DNA of 64,000 nt from Vitellaria paradoxa (Eukaryota; Streptophyta; Magnoliopsida; Ericales; Sapotaceae): assembly GCA_019916065.1 (NCBI GenBank), contig CM034233.1, positions 12,791,573 through 12,855,572 on the forward strand, in the 5' to 3' direction. The first letter of the stretch is position 1. Each line of letters begins with the position of its first letter. The notes under the pieces are model-generated. The model saw only the letters and a list, made by a program, of their open reading frames with translations, ran no database searches and was not told the origin of the DNA. The translations under genes were made by a program, and so were the position numbers. This document shows, piece after piece, positions 9,805-49,992 of this stretch.

Positions 9805-12800
9805 ATGTCGAGGCTCGATTCTTTCTTCAACAAGGGTTTCAAAGCCGCCAAATGGTAATTTTCTTTCGCTAGCTTAGGAGTCAACGAGGGTTTGGTTGAA
9901 TCCTTGAATCCTTAGTTCGTGTTTTCAGTTAATTCCCGTTTCCCTAATTTTCTTGCCTTCGGAATGCCGTATGGAGTGCTGAAATCTAACTCTTTGCTTC
10001 GTTGGGCTTATGTTTTTCACTTTTAGTTTTATTCGATTCATAGATTTCTAGAATTCTTTTAGCTCGTTGGTGATTGCAGAAGCAATTTATCCAGAGACGA
10101 CGCACCAACACAGGATGTAATATATCTGATCACAATTGGTAACTGATAAATTTGAGGCTAGAATTGAACTGGGTTGCGTCGTGATTTAAAATTGTAAATG
10201 CATTTATATGTATTTGCATTTATGTATCTTCATGTGTGTAGTGCGTCTACACACGCACAATCGGTCGCATATTCGTATGTCTAGTTATATATGCAGTTCA
10301 AAATTTTGGTTGATTGTGGCTCTAACAACTATGTTTATATGTGTGTGCTTGCCCTTCGCAGTAAAACCCTGCTGAAACTGACAATTCCACGCATAAAGTT
10401 GCTGAGAAACAGGCGAGAGATTCAAATAAGGCAGATGCACAGAGACATTGCCAAGCTCCTCGAGACAGGGCAAGAAGCTACTGCTCGTATTCGAGTAAAA
10501 ACCAAATTTTTTTTTTTTTTAAATTTTCCTTAGAATCTCATATTATGTGCATGCATATTTGAATTAGAACATAATTGCTTTCTTTGAAGAATATTGGTTG
10601 AGCTGTAAGCTTTTAACAGGCTTTTTAGTTACAGTGCTTCACCATTATCGTAACTTTGAAAATTTTAAATAACCTGTTCAGGTAGAGCATATTATCAGAG
10701 AAGAGAAAATGATGGCCGCACAGGAAATCATTGAGCTATTTTGTGAGCTTATTACCGTCCGTCTTCCCATTATTGAAGCACAAAGGTTTGCTTCTGAATG
10801 AAGTTCCTGACTCACTTATATGTGTTGCTAGTCTTTTCTCTATTAAGACATTACTCTGATTCTGAAATCTTGTTTTAATTCATGACCTAGAGATTTGGTA
10901 GCTTTATGCACCTACTTAGATGAATATGACATAAAAAAATTGCTCTCTGAAGTTTATGTTGATTTCATTCAGGTGCATAACTTTTCACCTTGTCCTGGGA
11001 AGATTTTAGTCTGAAAGCTCTGCATGTAGGATTTAGATATTGTGAATAAGTGATCTGAAAATCAAAATTAGAAGTTTGTCTATTCAGTGAGAAATGTGTG
11101 AAGCAAAATCAAGTTAGTAAATGTAGGTCATACATTTCATGTTTTTGGTGACTTCAAATTTGTGCCTTAAATAAATAAAAAAGGGCCTTATTAATGAGTA
11201 ATGGGTAGGTTTCAGCCAGTGTAGCTGGTTAGGTCTATTAGCCGTCATACGGGAGACTTGAGATATCCCATCTTCATTTAGAATGGGGTTGTAACTGTTT
11301 ATATGTTGTATGGCTGGATCCCTGTTGAAGAAAGAAAAGAAGAGAGAGAGAATGCGGTAGTGTCTTAGTCATATGAGACTTGCAACTATATCTATGCAGA
11401 AAATCTTTCTTTTTAAGCATTGTGTTCTTAAACATGATTTGTTTCTTCATTACATTTCAAAATTGGATGAGAAATTGCTATGGGTAAGTTTATTTAAAAT
11501 CATTAATTTGATTTATGGCCCTATGGGCATGCATTAATGATGATTTATGGCCCTGTGGGCATGTATTTTATGTGTTATTTCTATACTTCCATGCTTCATC
11601 TTTGTGTGATACTTCCAGAGTGACTTTTCAAAGCCTGTAGCTTATTTTTTTTTATAATCCTTTTTGCCTCACCCAAATGCCTAAATAGTATGCTTGAACA
11701 GAAATAGGGGGCGGGTTGGGGGGGGGTGAAACAGGGCAAATAATAAGGGTGGAACTCCAGTAGTTCGGTCACCAGCTATATATATAATGAACTAAGTTGG
11801 ATTTTGTATCTTATCTATATGGTTTGGAAAGTATTGTATCGACTAACAAATTAGCTAGCAGCCAGATTGAAATATGAGCAGTTGTTTTGGCAACATCATT
11901 TGCATGTGAGCTGGAACTAGGTGCAGCTAGGAACTCATATTGAGATTGTAACACAACCAATTCTAATTTTACTGGGACTAAAAGCTTAGAATATGATTCT
12001 ACCTATGTTGATCTCAGTTATTTTATGTAAGCAATGAGGTATGTTTCTTAGTACAAGTTTATAAAGTTAATGAAAAAGAGCCATGTAACAGCTAATGATC
12101 TATAAAAGCATCAACTTACTGCTGCACCTAATGCAGATATTATTTTGGCAATGTGATTTTTGGATCAATTTATATTCTCAAAACAAGTTTTGTGGAGTTA
12201 ACAAATATATTCATCATGATGAATTAGAAACAAACATATTTCACTTTGACTTTTCTGCTCTTGAAGGACCAAGCAATAAACGAAAGCTGATAAGCTTAAG
12301 ATTTCATGGTACACCATTACGTTCTTTGGGTTCATAGAGCATGTAACGTGTCTTGTAACTCTTGTAGCTATTGTACTTCATAATCCTTTCAATAAAATAG
12401 AATGTAGCTTTGATACCTCATCCGTTAAAATTTGGATTGCAGATTACTCTGAACCTCCATGTCTCACTCTACATTTGAACAACTTTTTGTAACTGAGTTT
12501 TTATTTATTTGCTTGTTTCAATGCATTGTGTTCTTGATTTTTCTAACTTGGCTTCTAATTGCTTAAATCCATATGAACTTATACTTGGCTTCTAATTGGG
12601 GGGGGGGGGAGGAGGTTGGAGGAAATCAGTTGGTGATAAAAATCTAGTGCATTGTGGCTTGAAAAAGGTGATAAAAATACCAAGTTTTTTCATAGGATAG
12701 GGGGGGGGGAATATTCACAAAAGGAGGAAAGCTGCACAATTACTTCCTTTATGCATAAGCTGGTTGTTATGGACTGAGAGGAATAGTAGGTCTTACGAAG

Positions 12801-14843
12801 ATTTGGAATTTCCTTTGTATAAATTGAAGAGTGATTTCTTATCTATTTTATATAGGTGGATTTTGTGAGGTATAAGAATCTGACATTCAGAGGATTTTTT
12901 ATTTTTGTCCTTAATTGAAAATGTGGAAACTTAATTGTTGGTTTTTTGTTTAGAGCCATTTATTTTTTTGTATATGGGTGCCATTCCCTTGATCCTTTTA
13001 TTAATAAATTACCTTTACTTACTGGGAAAAAAAAAAAAAAAAAGAGCAGCCAAAATCAGTGTCATTTGATCTTCTAAATTAGTTTCCTACATCTTCCGTG
13101 ATGTACAGAGAATGCCCTTTAGACTTGAAAGAAGCAATTTCCAGTTTGTGTTTTGCTGCACCAAGATGTGCAGATCTGCCAGAGCTGCTGCAGGTTCAAA
13201 TGTTATTTGCTGAGAAATATGGGAAGGAATTTGTATCAGCTGCGACTGAGCTTAGGCCAGAATGTGGTGTCAACCGCCAGGTTATATATGCACATATATT
13301 TGTCAGCTTTTATCATTTCCTACTTTCTGATTTTTTTTTCTTTCTTGATCATACTTGGTTGTAAAGGGTGTTGTTGGGGTTGCGGTAAAATTGCTTCATT
13401 GCAACTTGGGTTCAAGGGTTTAAACCTTTAGAATCAGTCTCTCTGCTTACGGAGGAAAGAGTGGCTACATATGACACTTCCCATACTCTGTTATCGGGGA
13501 ATCTTGTGCACAGGGTTGCGCTTTTCTTTTATTCATATTTGGTTGTGCAATAGCTGGCTTTTATTCTTTTGCTTAATGATGATATTTTGATCTATAATTG
13601 CAGCTTGTGGAACTGCTGTCAGTTCGTGCACCTGATCCTGAGGTGAAACTGAAGCTGCTGAAAGAAATTGCAGAAGAGCATGAGTTAGATTGGGATCCAT
13701 CTGCATCTGAAACTGAATTATTGAAGCCACACGAAGACTTGCTGGTCAGTATTGTTTTTCCCTCTTGCTTAAGTCCACCTTTCTTTTCATGCCTAATCTG
13801 TTGCATTCTCTTGTTGCCAGAATGGGCCGACTCATTTTGTCAGTGCATCCAAGTTGCCTTTTCCCATGGAAAAACATGATGAATCAGTGCACTCTGCCTC
13901 AGAAAAACATGATGAATCAGTGCACTCTGCCTCAGAAAAAACCCCCAACGAACATTCAGATTTGGATGCTGGCTTCGAGATATTAGATTTTCCTGACGTT
14001 CCCAAGGCATCAGTGCGGCCAAACACAGGCACTGTTTCAGCACCAGAAATGATTCCTTTTCCAGATGTCGATCTTGATTCAATTTCACCCAAAATTGCTG
14101 ATGCAAATGAAAGTCTATCACATGAACGGCATTTGGAGCCTGATGACGCGTTGCCAGAGAAGTTGGTAACTAATAGTACTGAATCGCCTAAAATTCCTGT
14201 TCATTCAAAGGAGAATAAACAATTTGTGCCTTTTGTGTCTCCCCCGTCATTTTCTTCTGGGACATTTTCTGTGAGACAAAGTGAGCAACCTACGCCCTTG
14301 TCAAGGACGAAAGGTGATGCCAATGTAGATTTGCAGGACGTGTTGTCTGCTGCTCAGACTGCTGCAGAAACTGCCGAACGTGCTGCAGCTGCCGCCCGTG
14401 CAGCAGCTAGCCTCGCTCAGCTCAGACTCAGTGAACTTGCAAAGAAAAAGTGTGATGAGATCTCTGAAGATAGCATGGAGAATCCTTTTCATGCAGATGC
14501 TAATCAGTCCGCTGTGATGGATAAGGCGTATCTATCTCATCAAAACTCTTCAAGTGATGCCAGCTGCATTTTCAATTTGCCAATTGGACATCAAGCCCAT
14601 GAGCATCACCCAGCAGAGACGGTGCCAAAACTTGCTTCATATGATGTTCCTGACATGAAATTTGATTCCTATCTTTCAGGCAATGAAGTTCCTGGACACG
14701 AAACTACTCATCACCAACCTCAGAGGATGACTTCGATGGATGATGAATCTTACATGGCATACCCAAGCTTGTTTACACGACAAGACTCAAATATCCGATC
14801 TGGTGTCCATTCATCTGCAGACAATTCGCGATCCACCCATTAG
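9805..14843 (+). CDS. IST1-like protein (ESCRT-III associated regulator of VPS4)
   Basis: Six exons join in frame with GT-AG introns: 9805-9854, 10362-10494, 10682-10785, 13109-13280, 13604-13744 and 13821-14843, giving 540 aa. The start ATG opens MSRLDSFFNKGFKAAK, the usual IST1 beginning. Residues about 10-190 form the IST1 helical domain, with LTIPRIKLLRNRRE, REEKMMAAQEIIELFCELI and DLPELLQVQMLFAEKYG. Members bind ESCRT-III and regulate the VPS4 ATPase during multivesicular-body sorting. The long C-terminal half (about 200-540) is low-complexity with an alanine-rich helix-like segment at about 377-410, as in plant IST1-like proteins. I see no clear MIT-binding motif. It contains an in-frame 11-residue tandem duplication. 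Intron 3 (2.3 kb) holds a LINE tail. Identity as an IST1 family member is secure; the exact paralogue is not. Confidence 0.95.
12700..13043 (+). mobile_element. 5'-truncated LINE tail in IST1 intron 3
   Basis: A frame starting near 12720 reads through SWLLWTERNSRSYEDLEF and ends YRWIL before a stop at about 12866. This is the typical C-terminal end of plant LINE reverse-transcriptase polyproteins. A short 3' region follows and ends in a poly(A) run at 13027-13043. The orientation matches the host gene. No target duplication was found, so the 5' boundary is approximate. Confidence 0.65.
13869..13934 (+). repeat. Perfect 33 bp tandem duplication in IST1 exon 6
   Basis: Two identical 33 bp copies (13869-13901 and 13902-13934) each encode EKHDESVHSAS. 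The unit is a multiple of three, so the frame is kept. It lies in the disordered-looking C-terminal half just after the IST1 domain. Confidence 0.95.
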
Positions 14844-15060
14844 GGTTAATGTTCAGTAATCGACCTCCGGTAGCATGAGTGGATTCTTTAAGCTGTGTGT
14901 TTCCCAATGTCTACTAACTTATAATCTGTAGGTGATGAAGCGTTTGCGTGTTAACGTATACACAAGTTTGCATGTTATTGTTTGGCTTTGCATTTGTGAA
15001 ATGACGTATGTAGCTTGTCCGATCGTACACACTGAGTTCATGGAAACATTTGTTTGATGT

Positions 15061-15080
15061 TACTCACCAAAAAAAAAAAA
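15061..15080 (+). mobile_element. Near-pure poly(A) retroposon with 16 bp target duplication
   Basis: The 20 bp TACTCACC plus an A run is flanked by the perfect direct repeat AACATTTGTTTGATGT (15045-15060 and 15081-15096). Long target duplications and a terminal A tail are the signature of LINE-type target-primed insertion. The body here has been reduced to about eight bases. It sits about 220 bp after the IST1 stop codon, probably in its 3' UTR. Confidence 0.7.
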
Positions 15081-15128
15081 AACATTTGTTTGATGTATAA
15101 AAAGTTTCCTGTATCTTTTTTCTTTGGA

Positions 15129-15134
15129 AATAAA
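15129..15134 (+). terminator. Candidate polyadenylation signal of the IST1-like gene
   Basis: AATAAA lies about 286 bp after the stop codon, followed by T-rich sequence. Plant signals are loose, so this is only a plausible choice. Confidence 0.4.
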
Positions 15135-15238
15135 GGTTTTCTTGGTTTATTCCATGTCCAGAGTTTTTTTTTTTTTTATTTGGGATCTATTTATCTTAAA
15201 ATGAGGTTTTGGCTGGCGAATGATGCTAATATATATAT

Positions 15239-15514
15239 ACTGTTTGGAAGTCTAAATTTTATTAATTTTTGGTTTTTTTTTGGGTCAAAAATTACAAGTT
15301 ATAATTTTTGATACGTTTGGTGAAGTAACTAGTAATTTTTTTATAATTTTTGGATGTCTAGTAAAATTTTTGGCAAATTTTAGTAATATTTGGTGGTTTT
15401 TGAGTTAAAAAGTTATTGTAACTTAATAGAAAAATGTCAAAATTAGTGGTTTGTCAAACATTCAAAAAGGAGGAGTTAGTAGTTTTTTTGCTAAAAGTTG
15501 TGCCTCCAAACAGT
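15239..15514. mobile_element. MITE-like element
   Basis: A roughly 276 bp AT-rich stretch bounded by ACTGTTTGGAAGT and the complement of ACTGTTTGGAGGC (inverted). It contains no coding sequence. The target duplication is unclear, so the superfamily is not assigned. Confidence 0.55.
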
Positions 15515-15978
15515 GTATTTAGTTGGAATATTTTTGAGAAATTTAGAATATCAGCTATTATTTTTTTAAAAATAACTCTTTCTAATACTGGGTGTGTTTA
15601 GAGTTGTATAAATTCGTATAAATTTATAAAAATTAGTGTGATGTCAGGCCTTTTAGCGCTCCTCAACAAATGGAGGAGCTTGGTGGTCTGTGATGTCAGT
15701 CACTCCGAGTTTTAAGTTTTGAACCGTCAGAATTAAAATTACGAGTCCATTTGGAAGTTAAAAAAACATCTCGATTTTTAATATTTTTTTTGGTTAAAAA
15801 TTAGTAGGTAAAATTTTTGTAATATTTAATAAAATAAATAAAAATTTTTGACAATTTTAATTATTTGGTAAAATAATAGTAATTTTTAGTAATTTTTAAC
15901 AATTTTTTATGTTTAATTAAAGATTTTGATATTTTGATAGTTTTAAAATAAAATAACTATTATACTTTTTACTAACTC
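15515..15978. other. AT-rich intergenic DNA between IST1 and ATPD
   Basis: No gene or complete repeat was recognised. The middle part (about 15630-15760) is slightly less AT-rich. Confidence 0.4.
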
Positions 15979-16327
15979 AGGGAGTGTTTGACAACTCAAA
16001 AATTAACAAAAAATTACCCAAAGTTGATTTTTGTGTGTTTTGTAAAATCACAAATTTTACCACTTTTTTGATTTGCTACAGTAAAAAGTACCATTCCATA
16101 ATTACAACTTTTTTGATTTGTTACAGTAAAAAATATACCAAACACTCAAAAATTATAACTTTTTTGCTTTGTTACAGTAAAAAATTTACTAAACACTTAA
16201 AAGTTACTAAAAAAATACTAAAAATTCCACTTGGTTCAACCAAACACACAAAAAAATACAAAAAAAAAAAAAAAATAACCAAAAAATTATCAAAACTTAA
16301 ATTTTTTTTAACTTCCAAACACCCTCT
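15979..16327. mobile_element. MITE-like element with internal tandem repeats
   Basis: Ends resemble GGGAGTGTTTGAC and the complement of GGGTGTTTGGAAG (inverted). Inside are three near-identical, roughly 50-60 bp segments around ACTTTTTTGATTTGTTACAGT (near 16050-16195). The 118-codon frame across it is lysine-rich low complexity and not a gene. Confidence 0.5.
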
Positions 16328-16762
16328 CAATAAAAGTTGATGAATTGATTACTTGCCAGGTAAGATAATCGATTAGTTTTAGTCATTACCAAATTCCTAA
16401 AAAAATAATAAATCAGCACAAAGTTGGAAGGAAAAAATAAATAAATTTTTAGTAACTAATTTTTTGGTTTCTATTAATTTAATTTGACATATTTACTCTT
16501 AATAGTTTTAAAAAAAATTAAAATATAAAATAATAAATGTAATCATTTAAAAAAATTAAAAAAACTAAATAATTAAAAGTAATCCAGCAGCTGATGGTTC
16601 CAATCGGACACTATAGGTTAGATCACAGCATCAGATGTGTTTATTACATGCATACAAATGATTCGAGAACGTGATATATAATTATTTAGATTTTCCCATT
16701 TTGAAGCCGCCGACAATGACAATGGATATTTCCAAAAAATTAAGCACAAAACAAAAAATTAA
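16328..16762. other. Intergenic DNA with a dispersed repeat
   Basis: AT-rich, no gene. Positions 16620-16676 closely match 20561-20617 (shared GATGTGTTTATTA and GCATACAAATG), a dispersed repeat of unknown origin. Confidence 0.45.
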
Positions 16763-17070
16763 GGAGTGATTTGGTTTTTTTTTTTTATTTTCTGCCTTTG
16801 TTTTAAATTTATTTTTATTTTATACTTTTGAAAGTAAGAAAAATAGTTTAAAATTTATTTGATTACACTTGTTTTTAAAATTTATTTTCAAAAATTAAAA
16901 ATGAGTTTACACATGAAATAAAAAATTGATAAAAATCGTTCTGAAAGTTTCTAAAAAAATAAAAAAAAGTTTCAAAATAAAAAAGGAGTATTTTCTCTTT
17001 CTTTATTTTAATATTTTTAACACATAAAATAAAAATAAAAATAAAAAATAAAAAAAAACTAAATACCACC
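16763..17070. mobile_element. Tourist-like MITE, copy 2
   Basis: A 308 bp relative of the element at 6384-6710, in the same orientation. Ends are GGAGTGATTTGGTTTT and the complement of GGTGGTATTTAGTTTT, flanked by TAA (16760-16762 and 17071-17073). It ends only about 75 bp from the ATPD stop codon, next to a poly(G) run (17115-17127). Confidence 0.75.
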
Positions 17071-17144
17071 TAATTGTAACAAATACAACCAACTTCAAAA
17101 TTCAAAAAAAGAAAGGGGGGGGGGGGGAGAGGGCCTCAAATGCC

Positions 17145-17909
17145 TCATAGGGCGAGTTGAATATCTCCAATATCGAGCTGAGCAGCGATGTCTTCGAGCT
17201 GCTTTTTCACTCTCATATCGATCAGCTTCGATCCAGAGTTTCCGTACCTGATCGTGAATCCGGCCACCAACGAGGGGTCGATCACCGTCTTGATTCTTAC
17301 GTTCTTCGCCCCCGTCAGTCTCTCCACGCCCTCGGCTATCTGCTTCAAGTGCTCCGGCTCCAAGTTCACGACCGACGACACTATCGCCAGCTCTGTGTCG
17401 GTCAGGTTGTTGTACACCGTTTCAAACTCCTTCACGATGTCCCCGATCAACTCCATTCGCTTCATGTCGATCAGGATGTTCAGGAAGTTCGCCGTGTGAG
17501 GCTGGAGGCCCGACGATGAGGCGATCTCGTCGATCACCTTCCGCTTCTTCTCGATGTCGATGGTAGGGTTGACGAAGAAATCGGAGACCTGGGGGTCGGA
17601 GAAGATCTTCTCCACCTTCTCCATGTCCGCGGAGGTCGCTTCTAGTGTTCCGTTGGACCTGGCGACGTCGGCCAGCGCGGTGGCGTAGCTTCCAGCGGCA
17701 GTGACCGCCATCTTCGCCCCGGCTGCGCCGCCACCTCTGGAGCGGGATTTCCCATTGATCTTCACGGCTAGTCTGGGGATTCTGAGGGAGGAGAGACCGC
17801 CGGAGAACGAGAGCTTTAGAGGCTTGTGAAGATGCAATTTGGCGGTGATTCGAGTTGTTGGTGGCGATCTGGACTGGAATGTGATGGGCGTTTGTTGCAG
17901 AGCAGCCAT
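17145..17909 (-). CDS. ATPD: Chloroplast ATP synthase delta subunit (OSCP/delta family)
   Basis: Single-exon gene of 254 aa. I start at the ATG at 17909 (MAALQQTPITF); the frame stays open a little further upstream, but only to a TTG codon. Residues 1 to about 66 are rich in Ser, Arg, Lys and Gly with few acids, as expected of a chloroplast transit peptide. The delta/OSCP domain then runs from MAVTAAGSYATAL to the end, with NFLNILIDMKRMELIGDI in the middle and the family's C-terminal GSKLIDMRVKKQLEDIAAQL. The subunit forms part of the stalk joining CF1 to CF0 on the thylakoid and is nucleus-encoded in plants. Base composition is clearly more GC-rich than the flanks. A 13-base G run lies just after the stop. 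Expression is probably light-regulated, judging from the G-box and I-box upstream. Confidence 0.96.
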   Translation of the reverse strand: MAALQQTPITFQSRSPPTTRITAKLHLHKPLKLSFSGGLSSLRIPRLAVKINGKSRSRGGGAAGAKMAVTAAGSYATALADVARSNGTLEATSADMEKVEKIFSDPQVSDFFVNPTIDIEKKRKVIDEIASSSGLQPHTANFLNILIDMKRMELIGDIVKEFETVYNNLTDTELAIVSSVVNLEPEHLKQIAEGVERLTGAKNVRIKTVIDPSLVAGFTIRYGNSGSKLIDMRVKKQLEDIAAQLDIGDIQLAL

Positions 17910-18088
17910 GATCACCAGCAAGGGGAGAAATCGAGACAGTTGGGGGGAAGAAGTGGGACTTTCCTTCGTTTAAGATTGGAGGCAAATTTTGATTTTGGTG
18001 AGAATGGACGGTATCGATTCATAACAGTGAACAATGATCAACGGTGGAGAAGAGATTGATTATCTTCTAATTGAAAGAACGATGGCCT

Positions 18089-18120
18089 CTTATCCGCGGC
18101 AGATAACGAGTTGACACGTG
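18089..18120 (-). promoter_or_regulatory. G-box and I-box cluster in the ATPD promoter
   Basis: A palindromic CACGTG (18115-18120) lies about 206 bp before the ATPD start codon. GATAAG (reading with the gene, 18089-18094) lies about 21 bp closer to the gene. G-box plus I-box pairs are classic light-responsive modules in nuclear photosynthesis genes. Function here is inferred. No clear TATA box was found. Confidence 0.55.
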
Positions 18121-18150
18121 GGTGATTGATATTGGCGATTCAGCTTCTGT

Positions 18151-19641
18151 ATTGTGTTGACCATAATGTCCTCACTCTAAGAAAATTTCCATTTCGTCAG
18201 TCCGCGTGGAAATGGTTCGCTTTTTTTTTTTTTTGAAACTAAAATTTATATTATAATATATTAAATATTAATATATTATATTTATAATATATCCTAAGAA
18301 TATTAAATTTAAAATATTAATAATTTTTATAAATTATTTGTATATTGAATTAATATTTATAAATTTATAATTCAATTTAGTTCAATTTTTATTTTTTCAA
18401 AATTTTAATTTTCAATTTAATTTAGATCAATTCTCTATAAAAATTTGGTACAGTTCTTAATTTTATTTGATTTATTTTTATTTTTAATTTCATTTTTATT
18501 TTTTTAAGCACGCTCTCGGACAATTGTGTTGACCATAATGTCCTCACTCTAAGAAAATTTCCTTTTAAGTTAGTCCCCGTGAAAATGGTTCGCTTTTTTT
18601 TTTTAAACTAAATTTTATATTATAATATATTAAATATTAATATATTATACTTATAATATATTCTTAGAATATTCAATTTAAAATATTAGTAATTTTTATA
18701 AATTTTATATTAGTATATTGAATTAATATTTATAAATTTATAATTCAATTTAGTTCAATTTTTATTTTTTCAAAATTTTAATTTTTCAATTTAATTCAGT
18801 TCGATTTTTTATAGAAATTTGGTACAGTTCTTAATTTTATTTGATTTATTTTTATTTTTAATTTCATTTTTATTTTTTTAAGCAGGCTCTCGAGCAATTG
18901 TGTTGACCATAATGTCCTTTCTCTAAAAAAATTTCCTTTTAAGTCAGTCCCTGTGGAAATGGTTCGCTTTTTTTTTTTTTAACTAAATTTTATATTATAA
19001 TATATTAAATATTAATATATTATACTTATAATATATTCTTAGAATATTCAATTTAAAATATTAGTAATTTTTATAAATTTTATATTAGTATATTGAATTA
19101 ATATTTATAAATTTATAATTCAATTTAATTCAATTTTTATTTTTTCAAAAATTTAATTTTCAATTTAATTCAGTTCGGTTCTTTATAGAAATTTGGTACA
19201 GTTCTTAATTTTATTTTGTTTATTTTTATTTTTAATTTCATTTTTATTTTTTAAGCAGGCTCTGGAGCAATTGTGTTGACCATAATGTCATTCCTCTAAG
19301 AAATTTTCCTTTTAAGTCAGTCCCCATGGAACTGGTTCGCTTTTTTTTTAAACTAAATTTTATATTATAATATATTAAATATTAATATATTATACTTATA
19401 ATATATTCTTAGAATATTCAATTTAAAATATTAGTAATTTTTATAATTTTTATATTATATATTGAATTAATATTTATAAATTTATAATTCAATTTAGTTC
19501 AATTTTTATTTTTTCAAAAATTTAATTTTCAATTTAATTCAGTTCGGTTCTTTATAGAAATTTGGTGCTGTTCTTAATTTTATTTTATTTATTTTTATTT
19601 TAATTCCATTTTTATTTTTTTTAAGCAGGGCTCTCGAGCAA
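18151..19641. repeat. Four tandem copies of a 371-374 bp unit
   Basis: Copies start at 18151, 18523, 18897 and 19270, each with ATTGTGTTGACCATAATGTC, and end near AAGCAGGCTCTCGAGCA. The interior is extremely AT-rich (TTATAATATATTAAATATTA). Copies 2-4 are closer to each other than to copy 1, which suggests local amplification by unequal exchange. The array begins about 30 bp upstream of the ATPD G-box. Confidence 0.9.
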
Positions 19642-20580
19642 GTGGAGAGGTTAAATTAATGAATTAACGTGATGTCAGAGAGAACATGAAGGATTATTTG
19701 AGTTGATTTTCTTACAGCCATGTCAAATTCTCAATTTTTTCAAGGTTTGTCAACTTTGATTTATTTTTTATTTTATTTTTTTAATGTTTAAGCATCACTC
19801 AAAGAATATTTGATTTGTTATTATTCTAATGTGAAAGACAAAAAAAAATATGAAATAATTATTATTAGAATTTTATTTTATTAGAATTACATTTTATATA
19901 AAGATTTTACCTTATTTTATTAAATATTTATTTTAGTTTAGGCAAAATTTTATTTAGATTTATTTTAAGAATGATTTATTAGAATATTTGATTTTACTTT
20001 ATTTTTAGTAATCTTGAGAATGTATTAACCTATTTAAAGGCTTATGGTGATTAGGATTTGATACATTGATGAATATGAAAATTTAAATTGTTGAAATCTC
20101 GTGACTTGTTTTCCTTCCTCTCTTCTTCTTTCTTCCCTCTCTCCTAAACTTCTTCTCTCTCTCTCTCTCTATTTCTCTTTCTTGCCTTTATTCTCTTTCG
20201 TCCTACATCATATTCCCCTGCTTTGTTCTAAAAAACCTTAATTAGGGAAATCTATAAATTATAATCTATGCAAACTTTGATGCTTCTAGTGTTCAATATT
20301 AGTCTTCCAAGTTTTTATCCACCACCCCCTTTTATTTTTTCTGGAGACATACTACTGATTTTGTGTGTGTGTGTGTGTGTGTGTGTGAAGAATTTTGTAA
20401 ACTTCATATTCTCATAATATTTCAAGATGCCACATGACATAATCACAGCACAGATATAGTTTAATCTTTGCTCTCACGAAACAGGAGGGTGGAGAAAATA
20501 TTCCATAAACCCGGAAAGTATTTGCTGCGACAACGAAAAATTAAACATATTAATAAGTGTAGATCAGAGTGTCCGATGTG
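19642..20580. other. Intergenic DNA between ATPD and SEC6
   Basis: No gene recognised. It holds AT-rich DNA, a CT-rich tract with (CT)n near 20151-20172 and a (TG)n microsatellite at 20362-20387. The rightmost part may be SEC6 3' flank. Confidence 0.45.
20362..20387. repeat. (TG)n microsatellite
   Basis: Thirteen uninterrupted TG dinucleotides in the ATPD-SEC6 spacer. Confidence 0.95.
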
Positions 20581-20586
20581 TTTATT
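20581..20586 (-). terminator. Candidate SEC6 polyadenylation signal
   Basis: TTTATT on the plus strand reads AATAAA in the SEC6 direction, about 310 bp after the stop codon. It lies within the dispersed repeat shared with 16620-16676. The assignment is tentative. Confidence 0.35.
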
Positions 20587-20896
20587 ATGCATACAAATGT
20601 TTCTGGAACATGAGATAAAAGGAGGGAAGGAATCTAGCAGCAGTACTTGCCAGGCATTTTTTATGTTCCAGTACGGAGTCTAATTTGAATAACAGGGCGA
20701 GGATGGCTACGCTGCATTAGTTGTAGTTCAAATGAATTCAAAATCACCAAAAAAAAAATATCGTGTGGCAAAAAATGGAGGAGACGATAAAAAAAAAAAA
20801 AACAAATGCGACTCCGATTTATCTATCTGGGGGCATCGCAAATGTGAAGTCCTGAGCAACGTTGGCATGTACCAGGTACAAGAATTTGAACTAGAA

Positions 20897-49992
<29,096 letters not shown>

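Noticed and set aside
11700..12710. G runs of 8-11 bases in IST1 intron 3 as regulatory G4 motifs
   Set aside because: They are isolated homopolymers, not spaced G-runs, and may be sequencing-sensitive; there is no evidence of function.
17157..17519. Plus-strand frames of 103-120 codons at the ATPD locus
   Set aside because: They are antisense shadows of the GC-richer ATPD coding sequence.
17910..17921. Longer ATPD start giving four extra residues
   Set aside because: The upstream codon is TTG, not ATG. The ATG at 17909 gives the usual plant delta-subunit beginning.
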